NCBI GenBank assembly: GCA_963921935.1
Contig: OY998176.1
Location: 171,240,445-171,304,444, forward strand
Direction: 5' to 3'
DNA from: Galeruca laticollis
Taxonomy: Eukaryota > Arthropoda > Insecta > Coleoptera > Chrysomelidae
Length of the DNA: 64,000 bases
The position numbers and the translations under genes are program-made. Below, piece by piece: positions 25,066 through 35,611 of this stretch. The notes under the pieces were generated by a model. The model was not told where the DNA came from, did no database searches, and worked only from the letters and a program-made list of their open reading frames with translations. Position 1 is the stretch's first letter. Each line of letters begins with the position of its first letter.

Positions 25066-25984
25066 TTCAACCGTTAAATTTCTAGTCCCGATCCCCCGAA
25101 ATTCCCGAAAGTAGTCCCACCACTTGGCCCGAGTTTTCGACAGTTTTATCCAAGAACCGGACCCTTTTCCGTATTTCCTTTCCCGATCTCTAGAAGCATC
25201 GTGTACTCAATACTCACATTTAGTCTACATACCGGGTGCATCGAAAGTGATTGGACACTTTGCTAGCATCCATATAGACTCCGTTTAGTTGATTTTAATT
25301 TATAAATCTGTATATTGAAAAGACCCGTGAAATAGGAGTTTGCTTTTAACGCTTTTATAATAAACATTTCCTTTGCTGATAAAAACTCTCTCGCTTATGT
25401 CCTACCCGCTTCGTCTCTAATGACCGCATATTAAATGTATATAGTTCGCTAACATTTCTCTGCTTTTCTGGGGAAACCAGAGTATGGGTTACCTTTAGGT
25501 GTGATAAGTCTTTTTTTTCTTTTCTTCTTCTGTATATAGATAACGATTTGAGTAACTACAAATCCTGTATTTATTGAATAAAAACATTACTGTAATATAA
25601 CCTATTATAAACGAGTACTTCCTTATAGTAGAGTAGTTGTTTGGACGAATTTCAGCTTCTCCGTAGTGTGGATCAGGATAATAACATTTATTTCAGAACT
25701 AGCGAGAACATTTGTTTTATATATTTAGCAACCTCCTGAATTTTGACGACAATAGACCCCTGGAATTTACCGTACCTCCATCTGAGGCTACCTGGAACTC
25801 TCGACAAGTGAAGTCGAGGGGCCGTGGAGACAACCACGTTAAAAATCTGGCGCCCGAGAAAGTGTAAGGTATCAGAAGTGACGTTTCTGAGGCGTTAAGA
25901 GGTAGAGCAAGAGGCAGCTACCGATAAACCACGCGCAGTGCAGCGCGCGGTCATCGCCTTAGGGAGGAAAAGCGCGTCACATCT

Positions 25985-26002
25985 TGGCGCCCGAGCAGGG
26001 AC
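25985..26002 (+). promoter_or_regulatory. Primer-binding site, tRNA-Lys type
   Basis: TGGCGCCCGAGCAGGGAC lies 3 nt after the LTR end. It matches the well-known TGGCGCCCGAACAGGGAC (tRNA-Lys) site with one substitution. Confidence 0.8.
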
Positions 26003-26425
26003 CTGAAATTGTTGTTAAGTACGAACTGTTTTATTCTTTTTCAGGTTTTCCGTATTCTTGATTATTAAATAATATTTTTTCCCGTATTGCTGATTTATTG
26101 ATTGAGCTGGGACCTCAAATTGTTGTTTAAGTCCGAACTGTTTCATTCTTTTTCAGGTTTTCCGTATTCTTGATTATTAAATAATATTTTTTCCCGTATT
26201 GCTGATTTATTGATTGAGCTGGGACCTTAAATTGTTGTTTAAGTCCGAACTGTTTTATTCTTTTTCAGGTTTTCCGTATTCTTGATTATTAGATAATATT
26301 TTTTCCCGTATTGCTGATTTATTGATTGAGCAGGAACTGTTTTATTCTGTTTCAGGTTTTCCGTATTTTAATTGTTGATTAAAATTTTTTACCGTATTGT
26401 TGATTTATTGATTCAGCAGGGACAC
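25994..26425 (+). repeat. Leader tandem repeat overlapping the primer-binding site
   Basis: Units of about 122 bp begin GAGC(A/T)GGGACC at about 25994, 26105, 26217 and then decay at 26327 and 26413. Each has AAATTGTTGTTTAAGTCCGA, TTTTTCAGGTTTTCCGTATT and TTATTGATTGAGC. The 3' half of the primer-binding site is the first part of the unit. Confidence 0.8.
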
Positions 26426-26781
26426 TGGCTGTTTGTTAAAACCAGATCCGTTGTATTTTGGTTGTGGAATTTTATTGTTTCAGTGTGAAGATTTGTGTAG
26501 GGACCTTTAGATTGTCGAAGGAGTCCGATTGATAATTTGGTTTTCACGGCGTACCGTTCTATACTGTTTTGACTGTTTTCCGTCATATTGTTGAGTGTTT
26601 ATTAAAACAAGGACTTTGTATCTCGTTTCGAATTATCTTGTCGTTGCTCCGAAATTGAGGAAAAGCTTCGTTGCTGTAGAAGGACTCCGATTGGCTATAA
26701 AGCTGACTTTTGCTGTAAAGAAGTGAAGGAGAGACGAGAAGTTGCGACTACGGGGGATACAGGAAGAAGAGTTAAAAATAG

Positions 26782-27939
26782 ATGTCAAGAGGAAGTACCG
26801 AGGAATTAGATATTGCTTTACGATTGGAACGTGAAGCTGCAGAGGAAACACTACCCGTTCCGTCAGTATCGACCCAATTACCCGTCGTAAATTCCGTAGG
26901 AGAAGCTACAGACCATCGAGTAAATTGGGTATATTTACTGAAAAACGAGGGTCTTACTACCCAACTACAAAAAAGGAATTTATCGACTGCTGGAACCGTT
27001 CCTGACAAACGAAGAAGGCTCGTTAACTTTTAGAGACGAAGAAATATTTCTCCACCGCCCGCTAGAAACCAAGGAGATCCTGTGGATTACCCGACCGATA
27101 TGGCGACCCAACCGATAAATGTACACGATTGGAAGGTGTCTTTTGGTAACCGAAGAGACCCTGCCGCTTTCATAGAAAGATTCGAAGAAATCTGCACTGC
27201 CAAAAATGTCCAGAAAGACAACTTGCTTCCGGTATTACCGGAATTACTATCAGGAGAACCCGCATTTTGGTACCGTAACAATCGTAACCCATACACAACC
27301 TGGGATGAATTCGAAGCGGATTTCAGGATTTTCTTCTACCCTGTTAATTATGAAGTAGACTTGGAAGCCGAGATAGGTAGACGTCTACAAAGAAGCTATG
27401 AGTCCGCCTCTACGTACATAACCGAACTTCAAACCCTGATGAGAAGGCATGGAAAGCTGACACCCGATCAGCAGTTAGCATGGTTGTACCGAAATCTTCT
27501 ACCCGAATACCGGCTGCAGATCCGAAAAGGAGACTTTAAAGATTTTTCTACGTTTTGCCAGGTGGTAAGAGAATATGAGCTGCTTAGGAAAGAGCTCCAG
27601 AACGTTCCCAACACCAGTGGTCCGAATCGTGGATCAACACGCCCGCAGCCGACAAGTACACCCAGATATGGAGCATCCCACAACCCGACGCCGGGTCCAC
27701 CTCGAGGGGCCGTCCCTGGTACCAGCCGTCCATCACCAAACGATACACCTCGTGTTCCACCGCGGGATATTACTCAGCAACCGTCTGGCTCATCTCCCCG
27801 ACAACCAATCTGTTTCCGCTGCGGTGAATCCGGACACTACCGAAGCAATTGCCAGAACCCTCAGAAGATATTCTGTTCCCGTTGTCATAAGGAAGGAGTA
27901 TTTTCCCGAGACTGTCCCTGCAGGAGGCAGGAAAACTAA
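26782..27939 (+). pseudogene. Gypsy gag with two zinc knuckles, one in-frame stop
   Basis: The ATG at 26782 opens 83 codons (MSRGSTEELDIALRLEREAA), then a TAG at 27031. The same frame continues (RRRNISPPPARNQGDP) into the capsid: INVHDWKVSFGN, PAAFIERFEEIC, ELLSGEPAFWYRNN, WDEFEADFRIFFYP, TYITELQTLMRRHG and AWLYRNLLPEYRLQI. A Pro/Ser/Arg linker follows. Then comes a CCHC knuckle, CFRCGESGHYRSNC, and a second one, CSRCHKEGVFSRDC, with Phe where His is expected. Gag packages element RNA. The single nonsense codon and the damaged second knuckle suggest an otherwise recent copy. Protease follows in the -1 frame. Confidence 0.85.
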
Positions 27940-28013
27940 TCCGAAGCTGTCCCGAGGAGAGGCCGACACAGCTTCCGTAGATATTTGCCTCTCATACCGA
28001 ACCACCAGAAGAA

Positions 28014-28864
28014 ATGACCGATTCCCGACCGCACATCGACGTCGAAATTGGAAATCATAAGTTTAGAGCCCTGTTGGATACTGGAGCTGCTAAATCATAC
28101 ATCGGTGATCACATAGCTAGGACATTTTCCCAAAGAAAGCAAACCACAGCCCGTCAAGCTGCAAGGGCCCGTTTAGCTAATGGAATTTTAGTCCCCATCA
28201 CCGATATTTACAAGCTGAAACTGAAAATCCATGACGTCATTGTGGAAGGTCCATTCGAACATTTTCCTGGTCTGATAACTGACTTGGTGTTAGGACACGA
28301 TGTCCTTCAAAAGTACGATTTCCGCTTGGAGCTAGGAAGCGGGAAAATATACATGGAAGATAGACTAGTGAGGCATTCACAATCAGTCAGTCCTGTTGAA
28401 GTATTGGAGTTAATAAACCCGTCCATGAAAGAAATCGATGATGTGATACCGATGATAAGTAAGGAAGATACCAACCGTCGTCTCTCAGAAGACAGCGGTA
28501 CTGGAAAACAATCCGTTTCTGAAGTTTCTACCCGCCATCCCCGGTGTTGTTAGGGGTTGACAAGGAGCAGTCTGTTTTTGAAGTCTCTGCATCCTCTCCG
28601 GTGTTGTTAGGGGTTGACAAAGAGAAATCCGTTCCTGAAGTCTCTGCGTCCTCCACGGTGTTGTTAGGGGTTGACAAAGAGCAATCCGTTCCTGAAGTCT
28701 CTGCGTCCTCCCTGGTGTTAGGGGTTGACAAGGAGCAATCAATTTCTGAAGTTTCTGAGTTTTCTCCGGTGTTGTTAGGAGTTGACCCGAAACAATCTGT
28801 TTCTGAAGTCTCTGCGCCATCCCCGGTGTTGTTAGGGGTTGACAAGGAGCAGTCTGTTTTTGAT
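28014..28864 (+). pseudogene. Gypsy protease plus repeat linker; RT/RNase H/integrase deleted
   Basis: The aspartic protease reads VEIGNHKFRALLDTGAAKSYI, with DTGA at about residues 22-25 and the ITDLVLGHDVL flap partner. It would cleave Gag-Pol. After residue 160 a 20-residue repeat begins (LLGVDKEQSVSEVSASSPV type). A frameshift near 28535 puts the remaining five units in the frame of 28544-28864. The linker then ends abruptly inside LTR sequence, so all downstream Pol domains are lost. The repeat probably separated protease from RT in the intact element. Confidence 0.8.
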
Positions 28865-29974
28865 GTCCCGATTCCCTGTTTTGCGTTTCGGTTGAGATAT
28901 CAAAGACTTCCAGGTGTCTAGCCAGGGCTCTTCTGATATTTTAATTGGGAGACGTATATTCCGTTAAATTGAAATCTTAAGGACTTCCAGGTGTCTAGCC
29001 AGGGCTCCTTGATATTTTAATTCCCGGATTTCAACCGTTAAATTTCTAATCCCGATCCCCCGAAATTCCCGAAAGTAGTCCCACCACTTGGCCCGAGTTT
29101 TCGACAGTTTTATCAAAGAACCGGACCCTTTTCCGTATTTCCTTTCCCGATCTCTAGAAGCATCGTGTACTCAATACTCACATTTAGTCTACATACCGGG
29201 TGCATCGAAAGTGATTGGACACTTTGCTAGCATCCATATAGACTCCGTTTAGTTGATTTTAATTTATAAATCTGTATATTGAAAAGACCCGTGAAATAGG
29301 AGTTTGCTTTTAACGCTTTTATAATAAACATTTCCTTTGCTGATAAAAACTCTCTCGCTTATGTCCTGCCCGCTTCGTCTCTAATGACCGCATATTAAAT
29401 GTATATAGTTCGCTAACATGTCTCTGCTTTTCTGGGGAAACCAGAGTATGGGTTACCTTTAGGTGCGATAAGTTTTTTTTTTCTTTTCTTCTTCTGTATA
29501 TAGATAACGATTTGAGTAACTACAAATCCTGTATTTATTAAATAAAAACATTACTGTAATATAACCTAACCGAACCTGTGTTTTACTGACCTATTATAGA
29601 CGAGTACTTCCTTATAGTAGAGTAGTTGTTTGGCTGCACGAATTTTAGCTTCTCTGTAGTGTGGATCAGGATAATAACATTTATTTCAGGACTAGCGAGA
29701 ACATTTGTTTTATATATTTAGCAACCTCCTGAATTTTGACGACAATAGACCCCTGGAATTTACCGTACCTCCATCTGAGGCTACCTGGAACTCTCAACGA
29801 GTGAAGTCGAGGGGCCGTGGAGACAACCACGTTAAAATTCTGGCGCCCGAGAAAGTGTAAGGTGTCAGAAGTGACGTTTCCGAGGCGTTAAGAGGTAGAG
29901 CAAGAGGCAGCTACCGATAAACCACGCGCAGTGCAGCGCGCGGTCATCGCCTTAGGGAGGAAAAGCGCGTCACA
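28865..29974 (+). repeat. 3' LTR, 5'-truncated
   Basis: Starts CCCGATTCCCTGTTTTGCG, the first bases of the last 183-bp unit of the 5' LTR, and runs colinear with 24903-25981 to GCGTCACA. It carries a small insertion relative to the 5' copy (AACCGAACCTGTG near 29565). The missing part equals about the first 1.5 kb of the LTR. Confidence 0.85.

Positions 29975-30053
<79 letters not shown>
29975..30053. repeat. (AT)n tract at the Gypsy 3' border
   Basis: Nearly 80 bp of AT repeat with one ATACAT interruption, beginning at the LTR end. Confidence 0.95.
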
Positions 30054-30054
<1 letters not shown>

Positions 30055-30240
30055 CCTTTGGAACGGAGGGTGATTTTGGCATCTAGGAACACCAAAACGA
30101 AAAACTGTATTGATATTTGCGTCATGCTGCTCTCTACAATAGCCCTATTTAATTCTGAAATAAGCCTAAAACATAAAACAAAAAAAATACAACCACACAA
30201 CAAATGCGGACTCGCATACACTCACCCAATTTTAAAAACT

Positions 30241-30495
30241 TTATCTACATAATAATAAATATTCTTCCAAACCCAACTCTTCCGGGAGCGTTCCTAGCAC
30301 AGACGCAGCATTTCCACGTTGTATGGCAATTCCGATCGTCTGTGTGATGAAACTCCGAGCTCTTTTGTCCGGTAATTTTGCGCCAATTTCAGCGACCAGG
30401 TTCTTTGCTTCATCACCCCAAGGTCCGAAAGTTTCCACAGCAAATGGAACAAAAAAGTATCTGTCTTTTAGGTCTTTGTATTTGTTATTTTTTCA
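30241..30495 (-). pseudogene. Zinc-finger/RT retroelement, C-terminal piece
   Basis: The minus strand reads NKYKDLKDRYFFVPFAVETF, then GPWGDEAKNLVAEIGAKL and AIQRGNAASVLGTL. This VP(F)AVET.G.WG ... AIQRGNAA block is the usual C-terminus of an animal RT family whose other parts lie at 32.0-33.0 and 34.3-35.6 kb. The order and strand agree, so the three pieces are one interrupted copy. It retains no enzymatic core. Confidence 0.65.
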
Positions 30496-31234
30496 TGCTT
30501 TCCAAAATATGAGGCCCCTCCTGCATTTTGTAATGTTTGTTCTATGTCTGAAGGACCTAAAAAGTGTAATAAATGCGAATACTAAATAAGGAAAACTCAA
30601 ATCAGTAACTTCCATAACACACGGTAAAATATATATTTTATTTCAAATATAATAAAAGTAGAATTCGACATACTTTTTGTTTAACAAAAATGAGACAGGG
30701 TGATAACATTTTGCAACAATATAACAATGAACTAGGGCAAATTAGAATTATTGTTTGTATACAAACGGTTAGTTAATAAAAATTGATGCCGCTCTAAAGC
30801 AAAAAATGCAACCTTTGCAATTCAGCACAAAACCCCGAACAAGATTTGGGGGAATGATAAAAAGTAAGTTCAGAGCAGACAGGTGTACCCTGTCAAGGTA
30901 ACGGGTGTCAGTTTTTTTAGTATTCGCGGATTCATAGGGAGAAGTTCTCTCTCCGTTGTGTCAGGGCGTCAAAGCGATACCTAGATATCCTTGACAGTGA
31001 AAGCTGTCGCCCTGGGAACACAAAACTGAGTAAACTCTCTCTTTGACCGTGACGCAACATATCTCGACACCGTGTGTCTAAGATTTATTGGGAATGATTT
31101 ATTTATTTTTTTGGGCGCACTGATCTAACCTTGATATTGATAACATAAATGGTTGCATACTTTGAATATATAACATATTCTTTACTGTGTTATTGGACAA
31201 GTTCATAGGTTCAGTTAAATATGTAGGTCCTGGC

Positions 31235-31429
31235 TCATAATTTGTGCACCGCTCGTTTTATAGATATAATTTTATCGTTTGGGATATTGTAGTAAGATTT
31301 TACACCCGAATTGTAGGAACGTTTTTTTTGTGTATATGTAACTTGACAGGATTTAGGTATTCTTTTTTTGTCACATAATTCTCGCCCACCCCTTAGATAT
31401 GTAGTAGGTAAATTTTGAAACGAGGCCAA
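31235..31429 (-). pseudogene. LINE RT C-terminal scrap
   Basis: The minus-strand frame contains YLRGGRELCDKKRIPKSCQV, then YTQKKRSYNSGVKSYYNIPN. This pattern (TR......PR...S.Q....GVK.YN.LP) is the tail of CR1/Jockey-group RT proteins. Compare NTRNR ... PRMINTSCQK ... SVKIYNRIPD in the LINE at 6.2 kb. No other part of this LINE is recognisable nearby. Confidence 0.45.
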
Positions 31430-31884
31430 TTGTAATTTTTATCCTTTGCCCGGAGCGTATGATTTTGTTTCCGTAAAACCAGGTTATCCTTAAATTTTCG
31501 CAGCGATTAAGTAATTTTTCTCATCTCTAGTAGAATAAATAAAATTTATATTTAATTCGCGCGGAAACAAAACTTGCAACACTGAATTTTTGTTAGTACA
31601 TACTGAACTGTTTACCGATAAGATTTATCAAATCAGCAGAATTTATTACTCTACTTTTCCATTGTATTTACGTAAAGTACAAAGACACTCGACAAATAGA
31701 AATCTAGCAGCAGTGGATCAGCACCTTTTTTATAGTAGACAATTATTCTCGCAGTGAGGCAGATCAATCACGCAGTAGAGGCAAAATCATACGGTCCATT
31801 CACATATTGAAAATGTTGTATATAACTGTATATTATTTTTATTGGGTCATATTTATACCGTAAAATATATAATATATTTTTTAT

Positions 31885-31930
31885 AATTTGTGGTACCGAA
31901 ACTTTATTCAGATCCCTACCTCGACTTTCC
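31885..31930 (-). repeat. R1-like LINE 3'-end fragment
   Basis: GGTACCGAAACTTTATTCAG, then ATCCCTACCTCGACTTTCC, is the reverse complement of the LINE 3' tail at about 52172-52211, with three or so mismatches. It marks a short minus-strand 3' remnant of the same LINE family. Confidence 0.6.
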
Positions 31931-32009
31931 CTCTAGAGTGATCAGTGCATTTGAATACGAGGCTGAACAAAAAGATCAACTCTGTCCTGGCGAAGGTAAT
32001 TAACCGCTT

Positions 32010-33044
32010 TAAACCCAGGAGGTCCCCGCCTAAATCGGACTGGATTTTCTTTTTTCACGCGCGGCTGCTTTATTCCATTTGGTGACAGCAAGTTATTACA
32101 CTGGTGACAGCGGACCCGAGTTAGAAGGGTCTAATTTATTACATTTGGTGACAGCATTTATTAGACTGCATGTGACGTCCCAGAGCAGCTCTCTGCCCAT
32201 TTACCATGGGACCAGTGTCATTCCATCCACACGCTTTCCATCGCTCCAAAAAACACCAAGCGGCTCCAATATAGTCGGCTGAAATTAGAGCTCGCTTAAT
32301 GATATCATTAATCTTCATATGTCTCGATACACGATCTGCGCTTTTTTTGCAGCCTTGCCCAAGTGAGCCGTGAGCATCTGCTATTTCGCCTCAAATGCAG
32401 GTGCCCTTCACGCACACAGTAAGACCAAGTCTCAGAGCAATGTATAAGTGTTGTTATTTAAAAGGTTACCTACGGTTGAGGATGGAAGAGCACTTATCCA
32501 AGAACTACTCTCGGGCGCTTGGAGAGCTAGAAAACGTGCTATGTGGGTTAGTGAGTCTGAACTATTGAATAAATCTTCGTAACGAAGGTTGCATATTTCT
32601 AAATCTAAATCATGTTGTTTGAGGGAACAAAAAGTTTTGAATGTATTTTCTGATATATTACAAAGATTAAGCCATTTCAATGAACATTTTCTAAAATCTG
32701 AATCTGTTAAAATTGAAATATAATCTGGAAGAATAATATTAGCTAGTCACTGAACCCAAAAAAGCTGACACTGATAGTGTACATAAAACCCTTATTCCCA
32801 AACTACCGAATTTAACTAGTAAGGTGCTCTGTAACCAAGCTTTCAAATTTATATCACAATTACTAATTTCTTGAATAGTGTTTTTTAGTATGTTGTCATA
32901 TTTATCAATAGTTTCAGGGTATTTCCAGCAAGGGATACATCACAATGTGTAAGAAACTATAGGAGTGCCAAAAGATTGTTTAAATAAACAAAAAGCTATA
33001 TGTGAGTCTAAAAATTTAAGATTTTCTGATAAAATTAATTTTTT
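32010..33044 (-). pseudogene. Zinc-finger/RT retroelement, C-terminal half
   Basis: Reading the minus strand from 33040 gives NLKFLDSHIAF, FGTPIVSYTL, WLQSTLLVKFGSLGIRV, ARFLALQAPESSSWISALPS, then KSADR, INDIIKRALISAD and KRVDGMTLVPW. The order matches the C-terminal half of the RT family described at 34350-35605. Stops and frame changes are frequent. A 10-bp motif GCTGTCACCA is repeated three times near 32079-32155. The polymerase active site would lie upstream and is missing. Confidence 0.65.
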
Positions 33045-33100
33045 CTACGACCGTGCGTTTTCACCCACTTGCCAGCACTCATTTTAGTTGAGAAAGTGAC

Positions 33101-33126
33101 ACTTTCCCGCACTAGTGCGGGGAAGT
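33101..33126. other. 26-bp near-perfect palindrome, candidate recombination site
   Basis: The core CCCGCACTAGTGCGGG is a perfect 16-bp palindrome. With flanking ACTT/AAGT, 24 of 26 positions pair. It is GC-rich in AT-rich surroundings and lies about 330 bp before the recombinase ATG. Confidence 0.7.
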
Positions 33127-33456
33127 AAAATATGTCAATTTATCGTTATTAAATGTACATTTCATTGATTTTACCTGTATATTACTATTAAAACTAATAT
33201 AGGTTTTAATATTCAATCTAACACAGACTATTTTTCATTCATCGAAATGAAGAAATTGCGATACTTTTATATATCTACCCTATACATTTCTCAACATCAA
33301 TCCACATTACAATCAAACTAAGCTGAGTCAAGTGGTTTGGTGTGGTAACCAAAGATTTGTTATGACAACCAAGTTGTCATCAAGACGTCAAAGTTTCAAG
33401 TCGAAGTGTCCGATTCTGGCATTTTTCAAATTATTTTCAATAAAAGCAATATTTTA

Positions 33457-34345
33457 ATGGATTCGTCAGACGAAGAGCTCCCAGAAGCAATATTAAAGGC
33501 TGCAGATGAGGTAAATTCATACCTGTTACCAAATAAATCACGAGAAAGATACGAACAGCAATACAACCAATTTTTAAACTGATGTAAGGAAAAAGGAGTG
33601 AATAGCTTCAGAGAAAAGGTTTTTTGGCGTATTTTTCCGAGCTGAGTAAGGTACTGAAATCCAATACCCTATGATCGCGTTACTCGATGAGGAAATTAAA
33701 ATAAAACAAAACCTGGATATAAGCAAGTTTCATAAATTGACATTGTTCCTAAAAAACCAAAATGTTGGTTTTCGACCACATAAAGCGCAGATTTTTACCA
33801 AAGAAAACATATCCAAGTTTATGTTAGCCCCTGATGAGATATATCTTATGATTAAAGTAGGTACCATTTTTGCTTTAGCCGGTGCTCTTCGCAGAGCGGA
33901 GCTTGTGAAAATCACGCTTGACGTTATTCAAGATAAAGGAAACCTAATTATTGTGAAAATTTCCGATTCGAAAAACCACACCTCAAGATCCTTTGTTATA
34001 TCTGAAGACATAAATAATGGAACCTGTTTGAAGCTCAATAGAAAGTATGCAATTTACGGCCTCCTACCACCACGCACCGTCGTTTTTTATCAATTACAAA
34101 AAAGGCAAATGTTCTGTTCAGTGCGTAGGCATAAACACATTTGGTAAAATGCCGGCAGAGATCGCTATGTACTTAGGCCTACCTAAACCAAAACGTTACA
34201 AAGGTCACAGTTTTAGACGATCCTCAGCAACGTTTCTAGCAGATTCAGGCGAAGGGATAACCAACATAAAACGTCTTGGAGGCTGGAAGTCAACTGCTGT
34301 TGGGATGGGTTTTCTGAAATTATTGAAAGTTTAAGTCTAAACCAA
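33457..34345 (+). pseudogene. Crypton-type tyrosine recombinase, degraded
   Basis: The ATG at 33457 starts MDSSDEELPEAILKAADEVN and then SRERYEQQYNQF, the core-binding domain of insect Crypton-like recombinases. A TGA at about 33580 and frame changes near 33640 follow. The catalytic domain shows KVGTIFALAGALRRAELVKI (first Arg), HTSRSFVI, then after a frameshift near 34080 YKGHSFRRSSATFLADSG (the HxxR box) and IKRLGGWKST. The final catalytic Tyr, usually just after this in an AEGYI-like segment, is not readable because the frame breaks at TAVGMGFL. The enzyme would cut and join DNA through the Tyr. This copy is dead. Confidence 0.8.
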
Positions 34346-34349
34346 TTTT

Positions 34350-35605
34350 TTCGGTTGAATGGCTAGACAGAAAAGGAGGGGTCCAAGGGGATCCTCTTGC
34401 TGTACTTCTTTTTGTAACAAAACTTCTTACCGTAAGAAAGTGTTCAGTTACATCTATAGCATTGTGATATGTAAGTAATATATTCCGGGATGTATTATTT
34501 AATACTTGATAAAATTACACTCCTATTAACCATATTAAATGCATTTTTATAATCGATTTTTCAAATTCCTTTATCGTTTTTATGAGAAAAATTAAGAAAA
34601 CGTCTCATTGAGTGGGCAGCTGCTTCCGGACCGCATTTTGTACCAAAACCTAGTTGGTGGGGACGAAACCTAGTGAATCGTAAATTCTTTTCCAAATTTT
34701 GGCAGTTAGACGGCGGAGGTACAGCCCCACAGCAATGGGGCGTATTCCAACATCATTTTTGTTGAAGGCACATAAATTTTCTCCATAGAAAATACGACGA
34801 ATTTCAGTAGGCACGGAGCCAGATAGAATATGAGTTATAGAAGTTGAAAAAGATGCTAATAATTTTTAAGAGAAAATACTTAGACGATTACCCACAAGAT
34901 ATTTCAAATGCTTCGGCCTGAGCGAGCCTACACCCCCTGAAGAGACAGGCTTGAAAAAAAAATTGTATTTTTTATTCCATTTGTAGGAACATGGTTAAAT
35001 TCTGGTTCAAATTCATATCCATCTTGAAAATTTTATAGCATTTTTAACATCTCCTTCGGATATTTTTGATCGTACCTTTTGATTGAGAATTTCATGCTTC
35101 GGCTTTATGCTTTGACAATTCACTTCAATTTTGTTGTTCTTTGGTGTATATTGGAAAAGAAGCTCAGACGTAGATAGCTGTTTATTTTTTGCCATAAAAC
35201 TAGGTTATTTCTCACTTAAGTTGTTAAAGTGAATTTACGATTTTTCTTTGAGTTACGTGGCATTGGTAAAACAACATACGGAAAGAGAAAGAGACAAACC
35301 CATGAATGATAATCATTTGTTGTAACACATTTGTCTAGCAACGACGAAAGTTCTTCTGCAATTGTATTCCTAACTCCTTTTGAAATGATTTTGAGTATTC
35401 TAATCGAACATTTTAGATTTGAAAAATACTTAGCCAAGCTGGAAATTTAATGGTTTGGATTAATTTCTAATGTATTAATGTCTTTATTAAAATCTTTTTC
35501 TAAATGCAATAATGTTCTCATGTTTCTTGAGACCTCCTATTCCTTTATACGATTTTTTACAAATATCACAGTACATTTTTTCATTAAAAGTTACAGTGCC
35601 TGATT
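34350..35605 (-). pseudogene. Zinc-finger/RT retroelement, N-terminal half
   Basis: Minus-strand order is as follows. First comes a C2H2-type finger piece (MYCDICKKSYKGIGGLKKH) near 35515-35580. Then SLLDKCVTTNDYHSWVCLFLF and VRSKISEGDVKNAIKF. RT follows: SGGVGSLRPKHLKYL, GENLCAFNKNDVGIRPIAVG, LRRLTAKIWK, GPEAAAHSMRRFL, KIDYKNAFNMVNRS and QEDPLGPLLFCLAI. The RPIAVG and DPLGPLLFCL motifs mark a widespread animal RT family with an N-terminal zinc finger. I do not assign a clade. The Y.DD box and its surroundings are lost at the recombinase insertion. Many stops. Confidence 0.7.
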
Positions 35606-35611
35606 GGGATA

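Larger units (their letters stand above)
23385..25981 (+). repeat. 5' LTR, 2.6 kb
   Basis: It starts TGTAACGAAG and ends GCGCGTCACA, giving TG..CA ends. The last 1.08 kb matches 28865-29974 closely. A TATATAGATAACG stretch near 25535 and AATAAAAACATTAC near 25580 may be transcription signals. The length is unusual for an insect Gypsy LTR and is due partly to the two internal repeat arrays. Confidence 0.85.
23385..29974 (+). mobile_element. Gypsy element with 2.6-kb repeat-rich LTR, internally deleted
   Basis: The 5' LTR (TGTAACGAAG ... GCGTCACA) is followed by a primer-binding site, a repeat-rich leader, gag, protease and a repeat-coding linker. It then jumps straight into the last part of the 3' LTR, which also ends GCGTCACA. 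RT, RNase H, integrase and the first roughly 1.5 kb of the 3' LTR are missing. Both ends abut (AT)n. Confidence 0.85.
30496..32009. other. Segment inserted in the RT retroelement; holds LINE scraps
   Basis: The segment separates the C-terminal piece of the RT element from the rest. It contains two LINE-like fragments, listed separately. It also has an unassigned GC-moderate part near 30880-31080 with repeated CTCTCTCCGT/CTCTCTTTGACCG motifs. No terminal repeats were recognised, so its identity as one insertion is inferred from the interruption alone. Confidence 0.4.
33045..34350 (+). mobile_element. Crypton-like tyrosine-recombinase element (about 1.3 kb)
   Basis: The recombinase gene and short flanks sit between two parts of the minus-strand RT element. 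RT coding ends near 34350 on one side and resumes near 33040 on the other, so these are approximate borders. Cryptons are DNA elements that carry only a tyrosine recombinase and make no typical terminal repeats, which fits. About 120 or more RT codons are missing at the junction. Confidence 0.6.

Noticed and set aside
24430..25070. CRISPR-like array of direct repeats
   Set aside because: Units are about 183 bp, lack unique spacers and lie in a eukaryotic LTR.
27575..28060. 161-codon plus-strand ORF overlapping Gypsy gag
   Set aside because: It is a shadow frame of gag; the capsid and knuckle motifs are in the other frame.
29888..30221. ORFs with long Tyr-Ile repeats
   Set aside because: Translation of the (AT)n microsatellite.
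32079..32155. TGGTGACAGC motifs as primer-binding sites
   Set aside because: The motif occurs three times within decayed minus-strand RT coding sequence and has no adjacent LTR.
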